This document shows, piece by piece, positions 1 to 8,482 of a DNA stretch of 52,946 bases; position 1 is the stretch's first letter; every line of letters begins with the position of its first letter. The stretch covers positions 1 through 52,946 of the forward strand of contig PRDH01000016.1 of the NCBI GenBank assembly GCA_003345545.1, read 5' to 3'. The position numbers were made by a program, and so were the translations under genes. Under the pieces are notes generated by a model. It saw nothing but the letters and a program-made list of their open reading frames with translations, was not told where the DNA came from and searched no databases. Origin of the DNA: Candidatus Thorarchaeota archaeon (GTDB taxonomy: Archaea; Asgardarchaeota; Thorarchaeia; Thorarchaeales; Thorarchaeaceae).

Positions 1-35
1 AAGACTCACGAGTTCAAGTCTCGTCCTCAGCGCCA
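1..35 (+). tRNA. 3' end of a tRNA gene cut by the window edge
   Basis: The first bases fold as a T arm (stem acgag at 8-12, loop ttcaagt at 13-19, stem ctcgt at 20-24). They are followed by the 3' acceptor strand cctcagc (25-31), discriminator G (32) and an encoded CCA (33-35). The anticodon lies outside the window, so the amino acid cannot be named. A G discriminator is compatible with several archaeal tRNAs, including Ser and Asp. Confidence 0.8.
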
Positions 36-102
36 TTTATTCTCTATTGATCTTCCTTAGTGGCACCAGAGGATGACAGAAGAATACAAAATGAGAAGAC
101 GA

Positions 103-120
103 GAGGCAGCCTTCTGCCTC
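103..120 (-). terminator. Hairpin terminator of the microprotein unit
   Basis: A perfect 7-bp stem (gaggcag/ctgcctc) with a 4-base loop overlaps the stop codon of the second microprotein. On the minus strand it is followed by a T-rich stretch with a run of four T. This fits an intrinsic terminator for a transcript reading leftward from the TATA box at 350-360. Confidence 0.55.
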
Positions 121-208
121 AGCGCCTGTAGATGTAAGCATGAATAAGAGCATCGGTCGAGATGATTCTGCCAGAGGACTTTCTCTGGGTTGTCTTTGCG
201 AGTGCCAT
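119..208 (-). CDS. 29-aa basic microprotein, second of a tandem paralogous pair
   Basis: I do not recognise this family. The 29-codon frame starts with ATG at 208, seven bases after the stop of the preceding 34-aa frame. Its C-terminal half, GRIISTDALIHAYIYRR, aligns without gaps to GRIYSTEAITYAYQYRR of the upstream protein. The shared core is GRI-x-ST-[DE]-A-[IL]-x-x-AY-x-YRR, and both proteins begin MAL. Such conservation between adjacent frames is hard to explain unless both are translated. There is no signal peptide or membrane segment. The basic, aromatic tail suggests nucleic-acid or ribosome binding, which is only inference. Confidence 0.7.
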   Translation of the reverse strand: MALAKTTQRKSSGRIISTDALIHAYIYRR

Positions 209-214
209 GATACT

Positions 215-319
215 TTACCTCCGATACTGGTAGGCGTAGGTGATTGCCTCGGTCGAGTAGATTCGACCGATCTTGTTCTTCAGCGCAGATGTGTTCCGGG
301 TGTTAGTTGTTAGAGCCAT
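215..319 (-). CDS. 34-aa basic microprotein, first of a tandem paralogous pair
   Basis: I do not recognise this family. The ATG at 319 lies about 35 bases downstream of a strong TATA box (350-360), so the message would be nearly leaderless. The protein has a Thr/Asn-rich N-terminus of about 17 residues, then GRIYSTEAITYAYQYRR. This C-terminal block recurs in the next frame (119-208). Promoter, two homologous frames and a terminator hairpin make a complete small transcription unit. No known archaeal ribosomal microprotein I can recall matches it. Confidence 0.72.
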   Translation of the reverse strand: MALTTNTRNTSALKNKIGRIYSTEAITYAYQYRR

Positions 320-349
320 AATAGTTCACAAGAAATACTGTGTAGAGTT

Positions 350-360
350 AGTATATATAG
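350..360 (-). promoter_or_regulatory. TATA box for the microprotein unit
   Basis: The sequence reads ctatatatac on the minus strand. It sits 31-41 bases upstream of the ATG at 319, the spacing expected for an archaeal TATA box driving an mRNA with a leader of only a few bases. Confidence 0.6.
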
Positions 361-446
361 CGAAGCCACTTGCGAGGGACACAGGATGAAGTCACAAGAC
401 GTGACTAGTCAGAGGGGGTCGTGAGGCAAATCAGAGTCATTCCTAG

Positions 447-866
447 TCACTGTACATGCAAGCGTGTCCTGCAATGTGGACAGAGATAGACCTCTCTTTC
501 GACTGGAACTGCGTTTCCGATGTCGAAGTCCATTCCACAATTGTCGCAGTGCAACATACCACTTAGAGAGTCGCCCTCGACAGGAAGTGCATGTTTCCTC
601 ATTGATGCTAGTATCGTATCGTCCTCTGAGATGTTGGTTGGGGCAATTGAACGACCCTGAGCCCATCTGAATGTGGCATAGAGCAAGAATATGACAATTG
701 GAATGTACATGAAGGTGTAGAGGAAGATCAGGTCAAGTGGTGTACTGACAATGACACCATAGATTCCGAGGACACCAAGTACGAGAACAACTGCGAAGAT
801 GAGCCATCTTCCTGTGTTTTGATGTCCATCTTGGGGATAGGGGTCATACGAGTCGTCATTCATCAT
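447..866 (-). CDS. Two-TM membrane protein with C-terminal zinc ribbon
   Basis: This is a 139-aa protein. A polar N-terminus of about 20 residues precedes two hydrophobic segments (about 21-41 and 46-66). The cytoplasmic tail ends in a zinc ribbon with paired CxxC motifs (CDNC and CPHC, about 22 residues apart). Small membrane-anchored zinc ribbons of this kind are common in archaea but functionally undefined. It is transcribed alone, between the microprotein unit and the beta-propeller gene. The start is the first of two adjacent ATG codons. Confidence 0.7.
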   Translation of the reverse strand: MMNDDSYDPYPQDGHQNTGRWLIFAVVLVLGVLGIYGVIVSTPLDLIFLYTFMYIPIVIFLLYATFRWAQGRSIAPTNISEDDTILASMRKHALPVEGDSLSGMLHCDNCGMDFDIGNAVPVEREVYLCPHCRTRLHVQ

Positions 867-951
867 AGTAAAGAGACTCTACTGGTGAGTGACATGTAAA
901 GCCTTCCATATTCTCTTATTTGACTAGTGTAGTACGTTACTCGATACTTCA

Positions 952-2469
952 TCACATACTTCGCTTACGATATGCTGTAGCAAGTGCTAGAACTACAAAT
1001 CCAATCGTTCCACCGACTACTAGACTCAATTGTATAAGGGGTATTGCATCGCCAGAGGAGGTTTGGATACTTATGATGAAGCTACTATGGTAACCGGGAT
1101 CACAAGGGCATCCCTCTACGGAATATCCTGCGAGATATACCTGTCCGCCTTCGCCTACTGCAATGGCAATGGTTGTTTCATGGTACGCACTTCCATAGAG
1201 ATTAGAGAAGACCACACCGCCAGCTGTGTTCATGCGAACAATAAAACAATCATCTACTCCGGAGTATGGGTTGGTTGGATTTTGGATGAAGTCATCAGAA
1301 GCAGTTCTGCCTGCAATATAGATGTAATCATCAGAATCAATTGAGAAGGCTCCAGCGCTATCAAATTCAGAGCCGCCCATCTCCTTTGTATATTCTAAGT
1401 CTTCGAGGTCGTCATCAAGTCTGTATACTGCAAACGAGCTAGCAGTATGGAAGTTATCTAGAAGATAGACATAGTATTGAGAGTCAACAACTATCGACAT
1501 ACTCGGGAAGAAACCACGAGTTTTGAACTCACCAGAATCGAGGAGAGTGCCATTACCTGATATCTTTAGGACAAAACAATGCCCACCATAGTCAATACCT
1601 GGATAGTAGTATTCGTCGGTAGGACAAATATCCGTAGCACCAGCGACATAGATAGTACCACTATCTGTGTAGAAGAGATCTGACCCCGAATCAGTATATT
1701 GAGCACCATAGAACGAGGCATAGACTACCTCTGTACCAGTCGGATTCATCTTCAGAACATAACAATCAGTATCACCACTATATGTATCATCGAATGCGTT
1801 TACAATCGGGACCTCAGAGGTTCTTGTGCTACCAGCCAGATACGCATAGCCTTGTTCGTCAACTGCGAGTGCTTGAAAGTCAGCACCATTTGGTTTGTCT
1901 ATGAATTCAGGCCCGAAGAAGGTCGAATAGACCAGTGTCTGCCCATCAGGAGCAAACTTGGTCAGAAAGTACTGCGATGATTGATTAAAGTAATCACTAT
2001 ATGGATTGACTAATGGAAAATCCTCCGAGTAAGTAGAACCCAGAACATAGATACAGCCCAAGCTATCAACACAGATTGAACTAGCATAATCAGCACTATT
2101 TCCTCCCAAGAATGAAGAATACAGAATAGACCCATCAGTTGTATTCATCTTCATCACGAAGCAGTCCTGAGTGCCGCCAAGAGTGTTGTCAATACCGTCT
2201 ACGACAGGAAATGAGGAGTAACTTGTTGATCCTGTCACATAGAGGAAACCCTGAGAGTCAATACAAATATCCCACAATGATCCGATAGTCGAGCTATTGA
2301 GAATTGGAGTGCAATCAATGAATGATGCAAGTTGAGCAGTATCATCCTCTATTTGTTGGGCGCTCTCTAGAGATATTGTGGGAGTTGTAGAGATTGTTAG
2401 GAATGACGCAAAAAGAAGTAGTAATAAGAGAGAGAATCCGGGTCTAACTGAACTACCACGATTCAACAC
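952..2469 (-). CDS. Secreted SBBP-type beta-propeller repeat protein
   Basis: This 505-aa protein has an N-terminal signal peptide (hydrophobic LLLLLLFASFL around residue 15) and a C-terminal membrane anchor (about 478-498) followed by RKRS. The body is built of about eight repeats of roughly 50 residues. Each has the pattern DCFVMKMN, then an LYSSFLGG-type strand, then SICVDSLGCIYVLGST and an FP motif. This is the SBBP/YVTN-like propeller pattern and predicts a surface protein displayed outside the cell. The start is a GTG just downstream of a TATA-like ctctatattct (about 2486-2496), consistent with leaderless translation. The ligand is unknown. Confidence 0.8.
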   Translation of the reverse strand: MLNRGSSVRPGFSLLLLLLFASFLTISTTPTISLESAQQIEDDTAQLASFIDCTPILNSSTIGSLWDICIDSQGFLYVTGSTSYSSFPVVDGIDNTLGGTQDCFVMKMNTTDGSILYSSFLGGNSADYASSICVDSLGCIYVLGSTYSEDFPLVNPYSDYFNQSSQYFLTKFAPDGQTLVYSTFFGPEFIDKPNGADFQALAVDEQGYAYLAGSTRTSEVPIVNAFDDTYSGDTDCYVLKMNPTGTEVVYASFYGAQYTDSGSDLFYTDSGTIYVAGATDICPTDEYYYPGIDYGGHCFVLKISGNGTLLDSGEFKTRGFFPSMSIVVDSQYYVYLLDNFHTASSFAVYRLDDDLEDLEYTKEMGGSEFDSAGAFSIDSDDYIYIAGRTASDDFIQNPTNPYSGVDDCFIVRMNTAGGVVFSNLYGSAYHETTIAIAVGEGGQVYLAGYSVEGCPCDPGYHSSFIISIQTSSGDAIPLIQLSLVVGGTIGFVVLALATAYRKRSM

Positions 2470-2528
2470 ATACCATTCCCATAGAATATAGAGTAAAGCA
2501 CGTAATCTGCTTTTCGAAAAAGGTAGTC

Positions 2529-2563
2529 AAAAGAAAGAAAGAACGCGGGCCTTGCAAGCCCGG
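2529..2563 (-). terminator. Terminator downstream of aEF1A
   Basis: A GC-rich hairpin (cgggc at 2546-2550 against gcccg at 2558-2562, loop cttgcaa) is followed on the minus strand by the T-rich run gttctttctttctttt. It lies just past the aEF1A stop codon and ahead of the next gene, as expected for an archaeal intrinsic terminator. Confidence 0.6.
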
Positions 2564-2583
2564 TTCTCAATGATACATACAAT

Positions 2584-3879
2584 CTACCTTGGAGTGACCT
2601 TGGTGACAATACCAACAGCTACAGTCAGACCCATGTCACGGACAGCAAACCTACCGAGCTGCGGGAACTCCTTATAGGACTCGATGACCATCGGCTTCAA
2701 GGGTACCAACTTTGCAACCATGGACTCACCCTTCTTGACAAAGTCTGGTTTCTCCTGGATGACCTGTCCGGAGCGTTGGTCAATCTTCTGTAGAATCTCG
2801 TCAAATCTACAGGCCACCTGAGCAGTATGGGCATGGACAACAGGGGTGTAGCCAACTGTGATAGCGGTTGGATGCTGAATGACCATCACCTGACCCGTGA
2901 AGTCAATAGCGACTGTTGGTGGCTTATCAGCAGGACCTGCAACATCTCCACGACCAAGGTCCTTTCTCTCTACGCCTCTGACATTAAACCCTATATTATC
3001 ACCAGGCACAGCCTGAGAGAGTTCCTCATGGTGCATCTCAATAGTTTTTACCTCACCGGTCTTGTCCGCTGGCATGAAGGTAATCTTCATTCCTGGCTTC
3101 ATGATTCCAGTTTCAACACGACCGACTGGTACAGTGCCAACACCCTTGATTGAGTACACATCGTTGATAGGTACGCGTAGGGGCTTCTCAGTAGGCTTCG
3201 GTGGGAGTACCACTTGGTCAAGAGCCTCAAGTAGACATGGCCCTTTGTACCATGGTGTGAGTTTTGGTGTTAGTACCTTGAGGTTAGCTGCATCAAGTGC
3301 TGAGGTAGGAATGAACGGAATCTGATCGATCTTGTAGCCGATGCTCTTCAGGAATCCTCCTACTTCATCCTTGACCTCTTTATACCGCTCTTCGCTGTAC
3401 TTGACATCATCCATCTTATTGACACATACGATTAGTGATGGAACCCCGAGGGTCATAGCAAGGTATGCATGTTCCTTTGTTTGTCCTCCAGGACCAACTC
3501 CTGCCTCAAACTCGCCTTTCTTGGCGGAGACAACGAGCATTCCTACATCTGCCTGTGATGCACCCGTGATCATGTTCTTGATAAAGTCCTTGTGACCTGG
3601 AGCATCAATAATTGTGTAGTAGTACTTGTCAGTAAGGAACTTGAAGAAGGCAATGTCAATTGTAAGGCCTCGTTCTCGCTCTTCCTTGAGTCTATCAAGT
3701 GCGAAAGCCCAAGCCCAGGATGGACGACCGAGTCGCTCGGCCTCTGCCTTGTTTGCCTGGTAAGTTCGCTCATCTACCGCACCAGTCTCGTAGAGCAGTC
3801 TGCCCGTCATAGTGCTTTTACCGTGGTCTACGTGCCCTATGACGACGAGATTGAGGTGCGCTTTGTCTTTTTTGCTCAA
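2584..3879 (-). CDS. tuf: Elongation factor 1-alpha (aEF1A)
   Basis: This 431-aa translational GTPase delivers aminoacyl-tRNA to the ribosomal A site. The G motifs are present: GHVDHGKST (about 15-23), DAPGHKDF and NKMD. The effector region with LKEERERGLTID and the two beta-barrel domains ending in GIVTKVTPR are also present. Length and sequence are typical of the archaeal/eukaryotic 1A family. In many archaea tuf follows rps12, rps7 and fusA and precedes rps10. Here it is separated from rps7 by a flavodoxin gene, with neither fusA nor rps10 adjacent. A TATA-like ttaaaagc lies about 75 bases upstream. Confidence 0.97.
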   Translation of the reverse strand: MSKKDKAHLNLVVIGHVDHGKSTMTGRLLYETGAVDERTYQANKAEAERLGRPSWAWAFALDRLKEERERGLTIDIAFFKFLTDKYYYTIIDAPGHKDFIKNMITGASQADVGMLVVSAKKGEFEAGVGPGGQTKEHAYLAMTLGVPSLIVCVNKMDDVKYSEERYKEVKDEVGGFLKSIGYKIDQIPFIPTSALDAANLKVLTPKLTPWYKGPCLLEALDQVVLPPKPTEKPLRVPINDVYSIKGVGTVPVGRVETGIMKPGMKITFMPADKTGEVKTIEMHHEELSQAVPGDNIGFNVRGVERKDLGRGDVAGPADKPPTVAIDFTGQVMVIQHPTAITVGYTPVVHAHTAQVACRFDEILQKIDQRSGQVIQEKPDFVKKGESMVAKLVPLKPMVIESYKEFPQLGRFAVRDMGLTVAVGIVTKVTPR

Positions 3880-4059
3880 TCTTATTCACCACGTTGTTTA
3901 TCGCCTGTCCACTGATTCGGACAGACTTTTGATGCTCCTTCGCGGGATGCTTTTAACGCTTTCGACAGGTTCCCTTGACCACAGGGAAAAGGCGTCTTCT
4001 TGATGTGATTGAAAACGGTAATTGATATGAGAGTAAGATTAGTACCGCATTTCGTCACT

Positions 4060-4602
4060 CTATTGGAGTAACTGCCGTATCCAATCGCGAATTTTATCCC
4101 AGTCCCGGAAGTCTAACTTCTCAGGGACTTCCTCACCGGGGGGCAGCTGCGCCTTCACAATCTTCTTCACTAGCGCACGAACTCCAAAGTTGTATTTTTT
4201 AAAATCAAACACGCCGCCGATGAGTGCGGTTGAGATAGGGGAGAATCCCGGGTGTTTTTCAACAATCTTATCTAGATAGGCCACCTGAGCTTGCCCGCAT
4301 TTCTCGGGGCTGCCCGCATCTCCACAGACCACAAAGAGTGCCACTCTTGTCTTGGATAGGAGGTCAAGATTGTTTTTGATAAAGTCCAATGGTTCCTTTG
4401 TCCACTGGCCAGCCGCAATCCCGCTTCCTATGATCACTAGGTCATACTCGTGTAGGTTGGTTGGTGGTCTGTCCTTCTTTAGAAACACAGCTTCAGTCTT
4501 GGTTCCCAGTCCTTCAGCTGTCTTGACCATCTCTTGAACTACTTCTGTTGTCGTTCCATATCTTGACCCGTAGCAGATGAGAGCTTTTTCTATCATGAGC
4601 AT
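4060..4602 (-). CDS. Flavodoxin-domain protein (HemG-like)
   Basis: The product is a flavodoxin-fold FMN protein. The phosphate-binding loop is YGSRYGTTTEV near the N-terminus. LVIIGSGIAAGQW and LFVVCGDAG correspond to the later FMN-contacting loops. The family includes menaquinone-dependent protoporphyrinogen oxidase HemG and archaeal electron-transfer flavodoxins, and the exact partner is unknown. A longer frame extends to 4698, but a clear TATA box (4629-4639) lies inside it and points to ATG 4602 or 4596. The protein then begins MIEKALICYG, the usual family start. The gene interrupts the usual rps7-to-tuf order. Confidence 0.85.
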   Translation of the reverse strand: MLMIEKALICYGSRYGTTTEVVQEMVKTAEGLGTKTEAVFLKKDRPPTNLHEYDLVIIGSGIAAGQWTKEPLDFIKNNLDLLSKTRVALFVVCGDAGSPEKCGQAQVAYLDKIVEKHPGFSPISTALIGGVFDFKKYNFGVRALVKKIVKAQLPPGEEVPEKLDFRDWDKIRDWIRQLLQ

Positions 4603-4628
4603 CAGAACTGTGCTCGTATCTTCGCCTC

Positions 4629-4639
4629 TAAATATATTT
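4629..4639 (-). promoter_or_regulatory. TATA box of the flavodoxin gene
   Basis: aaatatattta on the minus strand is centred about 30 bases upstream of ATG 4602. This spacing predicts transcription starting almost at that codon, and it decides the start over the in-frame ATG at 4698. Confidence 0.6.
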
Positions 4640-4682
4640 CTCCCGGGAAACAGATCTCCTGTGTCCCTATGCTTCATGCGTG

Positions 4683-4914
4683 CTACAACGGAGTCCATGG
4701 CTTGATGGAAGCACGATTCTTGCGCAAACCTTGCACTATGATTACATCAACCACAGTAAGAGAAGACTGCTTCATCCTACCATTCATTGTTAATTGGACA
4801 ATCTTGGACACCGGAGTGCCGTCCGCCCAGAGAACGGCACTGGGCACAACTCCGTGAGGTCAGCGTTCGTGTCGGGTCAACCTCAGAGTCGTGCTCCTCG
4901 ACACAGTATATAAA
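4683..4914 (-). ncRNA. Candidate structured leader RNA with a 34-codon frame
   Basis: This 350-base gap between rps7 and the flavodoxin gene holds a textbook TATA box on the minus strand (gtttatatac, about 4905-4914). Transcription would start near 4880. Downstream lie overlapping inverted repeats that cannot all form at once: agtgccgt/acggcact (4815-4822 with 4834-4841), gcccag/ctgggc (4825-4830 with 4840-4845) and cggagt/actccg (4812-4817 with 4849-4854). After them a 34-codon frame runs from ATG 4787 to a stop at 4683. It could be a structured small RNA or a regulated leader. I recognise no known family, and the short frame may be chance. Confidence 0.35.
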
Positions 4915-5050
4915 CGCCTGTCCAACCTTGTCCAAGATTGAAGCAACTGCTGCATACCCCTCGAGAAGATCACACACTCTGAATCACTCTGATGGGCAGA
5001 AGCAAATGAAGAAGACACAGGAGAATATCGGCACATGCCAGCAAAAGGAA

Positions 5051-5698
5051 TTATCTCGCTGAACGAGCCACACGCTCACGCTCTTCTTTCCTGGCAACTG
5101 CAAAGCTACCAGAATCGTTCTTGTAAGCCAGCAGCAACTCGTCCACTAGGCACTCTTCGAAAGACTTGGCATTCTTATGTGAAGACCGCACAGCACCCAC
5201 CATGAGATATCTCAGGGCAAGATCGACTCTTCGTTGGGGAGCAACATCCACTGAACGTGGGTATGCCATTCCTCCGTACGAGATTCTTGTTGTTTCCTCA
5301 GCCGGCGCAGCATTCTCAATCGCTGTGACAAGCACTTGGATGGGGTTAAGACCGGTCCTGTAGTCAATCATCTCGAAGACTCTCCGGAGTTTGTTTAGCA
5401 CCTTCAATTTCTTACCAGCATTCTTTCCGGTTCGAGTCTTCTTCTCTTGACGCTTACCAGCATTGAGCATCTTGTTGGCAAACCTCTCGACAATGGGCAC
5501 ACTGGACTTGTGGAAACTCTTGTGTGCATGTCGGCCGGATGTATGAGGAATGAGGCCGGGTTTCAAAGAGATGTACCTTACTAGGCCAACATCAGTCACT
5601 TGGACTGCTGTAGCATCCCATTTGCCAAATAGAAGAAGGCTTGGAGGCGTGTGAGAGCGACTCTCAGCAGTAGTTGGTTGTGATGAATCGTCTGACAT
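5051..5698 (-). CDS. rps7: Ribosomal protein uS7
   Basis: This is the small-subunit head protein that binds 16S rRNA near the decoding and exit sites. About 30 N-terminal residues are variable. The uS7 core follows, with LVRYISLKPGLIPHTSGR, KSFHKSSVPIVERFANKM, NPIQVLVTAIENAAP and RRVDLALRYL, and it ends in a basic ERERVARSAR. I chose the ATG at 5698 because it is preceded by an AGGTGG ribosome-binding site. A GTG at 5707, directly after the rps12 stop, is less likely. It is the last gene of the rpoB operon, and fusA, often next in archaea, is absent here. Confidence 0.95.
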   Translation of the reverse strand: MSDDSSQPTTAESRSHTPPSLLLFGKWDATAVQVTDVGLVRYISLKPGLIPHTSGRHAHKSFHKSSVPIVERFANKMLNAGKRQEKKTRTGKNAGKKLKVLNKLRRVFEMIDYRTGLNPIQVLVTAIENAAPAEETTRISYGGMAYPRSVDVAPQRRVDLALRYLMVGAVRSSHKNAKSFEECLVDELLLAYKNDSGSFAVARKEERERVARSAR

Positions 5699-5707
5699 GA
5701 TAACCAC

Positions 5708-6187
5708 CTAACGTATCGGTTTCTCCTTCCTTCCATAGATCAACGATTCTAGGGCGACACCGTTCACCTTACTCACTCTCCATCTGACACCGGGCAAGTC
5801 ACCAAAAGCGCCACCCATCGCACCACCAATTCCCTCCACCTCAACCGAATCGTGCTCATCGATGTACTTCAGACCACCGTCCCCAGGAATGAATGCTGTG
5901 ATCTGTTTTCCGTTTCTTGATAGCTGTATTCTTACAGCTTTACGAATGGCTGAGTTGGGCTGTTTGGACTCGATTCCGACCTTCTCAAGAACGATACCTC
6001 GAGCTTGAGGCGCACCCTCTAATGGGTCAGTCTTAGTCTTGAGCTTCAAGGCTTTGTTCTTGTAGGTTGACTTCTTCCAGCGAAACTTCTTCCTCTTTCT
6101 AAGAAGAGGTCGCGCTGCAAACTCGCCAACTGGGGACTTCGAACCTGTCAAATTGTCTAACCTCTTAGTAGTAGAAGCACCATTCAT
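5708..6187 (-). CDS. rps12: Ribosomal protein uS12
   Basis: This decoding-centre protein is 159 aa, slightly longer than the usual archaeal length of about 145. The conserved segments are [14 protein letters not shown], the decoding loop [23 protein letters not shown] and [15 protein letters not shown]. About 20 extra N-terminal residues precede the core. It lies between nusA (93-base gap) and rps7 (adjacent), in standard archaeal order. Confidence 0.96.
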   Translation of the reverse strand: MNGASTTKRLDNLTGSKSPVGEFAARPLLRKRKKFRWKKSTYKNKALKLKTKTDPLEGAPQARGIVLEKVGIESKQPNSAIRKAVRIQLSRNGKQITAFIPGDGGLKYIDEHDSVEVEGIGGAMGGAFGDLPGVRWRVSKVNGVALESLIYGRKEKPIR

Positions 6188-6280
6188 GGTGCACTCCGCT
6201 TGGTCGTCACGGCTTCGGGTTTGTGTTTCCTTAAAAGCCTTATCAAATGCATCTGATTAGAATGAGTGTCGAACTGCTCT

Positions 6281-6715
6281 CTAAGCTATCACTACGTTGT
6301 TCAAATCAAAATGGCGCCTGACTAGGATGCGTGCGCGGGCCACATTTCGACCATCGCGCCCGATGGCAATGCCACGATCATCGCTCTTCACGGTAACGGA
6401 GGCCACCTTGGTGCCATCCCTGTGCTCAATGATTTTCACAGACTCAACTCTGGCAGGGGCAAGAGCACTCTTCACAAACTCCTCTGGGGTTTCAGCCATT
6501 TCGACAACATCAATGGCTCTTCCAAAAGCGTCAGAGGCCGCTCTGACATTGATGCCACCCTTTCCTATTGCCTTTCCAAGTTGTTTCGCTCGGACAACAA
6601 CGATAATTCGTTCTCCATCGTCATCTCTAACGACATCTACTGCAGAAACTCCTGTAATCTGCTCGAACCGAGCAATTAGGCCCATGTCGTCCATTGAGAG
6701 CTTTACACGGGTCAA
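6281..6715 (-). CDS. nusA: Archaeal NusA-like KH protein
   Basis: This 144-aa protein has two KH domains and lacks the bacterial N-terminal and S1 domains, as is normal in archaea. The KH GxxG loops are GKAIGKGG and AIGRDGRN. It is thought to bind nascent RNA and aid transcription termination or antitermination. The start is TTG at 6715, placed 4-6 bases after a GAGGCG ribosome-binding site that overlaps the eL30 stop. From there MTRVKLSMDDMGLI matches the family N-terminus. The alternative ATG at 6694 would cut the first strand. Confidence 0.92.
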   Translation of the reverse strand: MTRVKLSMDDMGLIARFEQITGVSAVDVVRDDDGERIIVVVRAKQLGKAIGKGGINVRAASDAFGRAIDVVEMAETPEEFVKSALAPARVESVKIIEHRDGTKVASVTVKSDDRGIAIGRDGRNVARARILVRRHFDLNNVVIA

Positions 6716-6724
6716 GAAATCGCC

Positions 6725-7018
6725 TCAGACCATCTTCAGAATCTTGGAGTCACCGGGCTGGATAATCGCAATAGCAGAAACCATGAATGGCTTGCCTACA
6801 ATCTCACCAAGGTCCCATGACGTCCCTTCGAATTCCTGCACTTTGACCTGTGCTAACTGAGCATACCTTGTAATATCCTCGTATTCATCCTTAGGACAGT
6901 TGGCAGCAACAACTACCAGCTTGGCCTCACCCTTCTTGATTGAGGAGATTGATGATTTGACACCTATCTTGCACTTCCCTGTGGCTACTGCACTTGCTAT
7001 TGGTTGATTCAAGCTCAT
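6725..7018 (-). CDS. rpl30e: Ribosomal protein eL30
   Basis: This 97-aa L7Ae-superfamily protein belongs to the large subunit. Features seen are GKCKIGVKSSISSIKKGEAKLV, an internal AANCP motif, and PFMVSAIAIIQPGDS at the end, all typical of archaeal eL30. It sits between rpoA'' (96-base gap) and nusA, the standard archaeal order. Confidence 0.95.
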   Translation of the reverse strand: MSLNQPIASAVATGKCKIGVKSSISSIKKGEAKLVVVAANCPKDEYEDITRYAQLAQVKVQEFEGTSWDLGEIVGKPFMVSAIAIIQPGDSKILKMV

Positions 7019-7114
7019 TTTATGCGCCTCATTTGATTGTCGGCAGACCGAGTGGTTTGCGTCTAATGATTTCCTGTTTTAATGTTTCCGCAGTGGTCCC
7101 TCTGATGCGTTTCC

Positions 7115-8482
<1,368 letters not shown>

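Noticed and set aside
4603..4698. N-terminal 32-residue extension of the flavodoxin
   Set aside because: A TATA box lies within it and the family consensus begins at the internal ATG.
6297..6860. 187-codon plus-strand frame opposite nusA and eL30
   Set aside because: It is fully antisense to two confidently identified genes in the operon and resembles no family.
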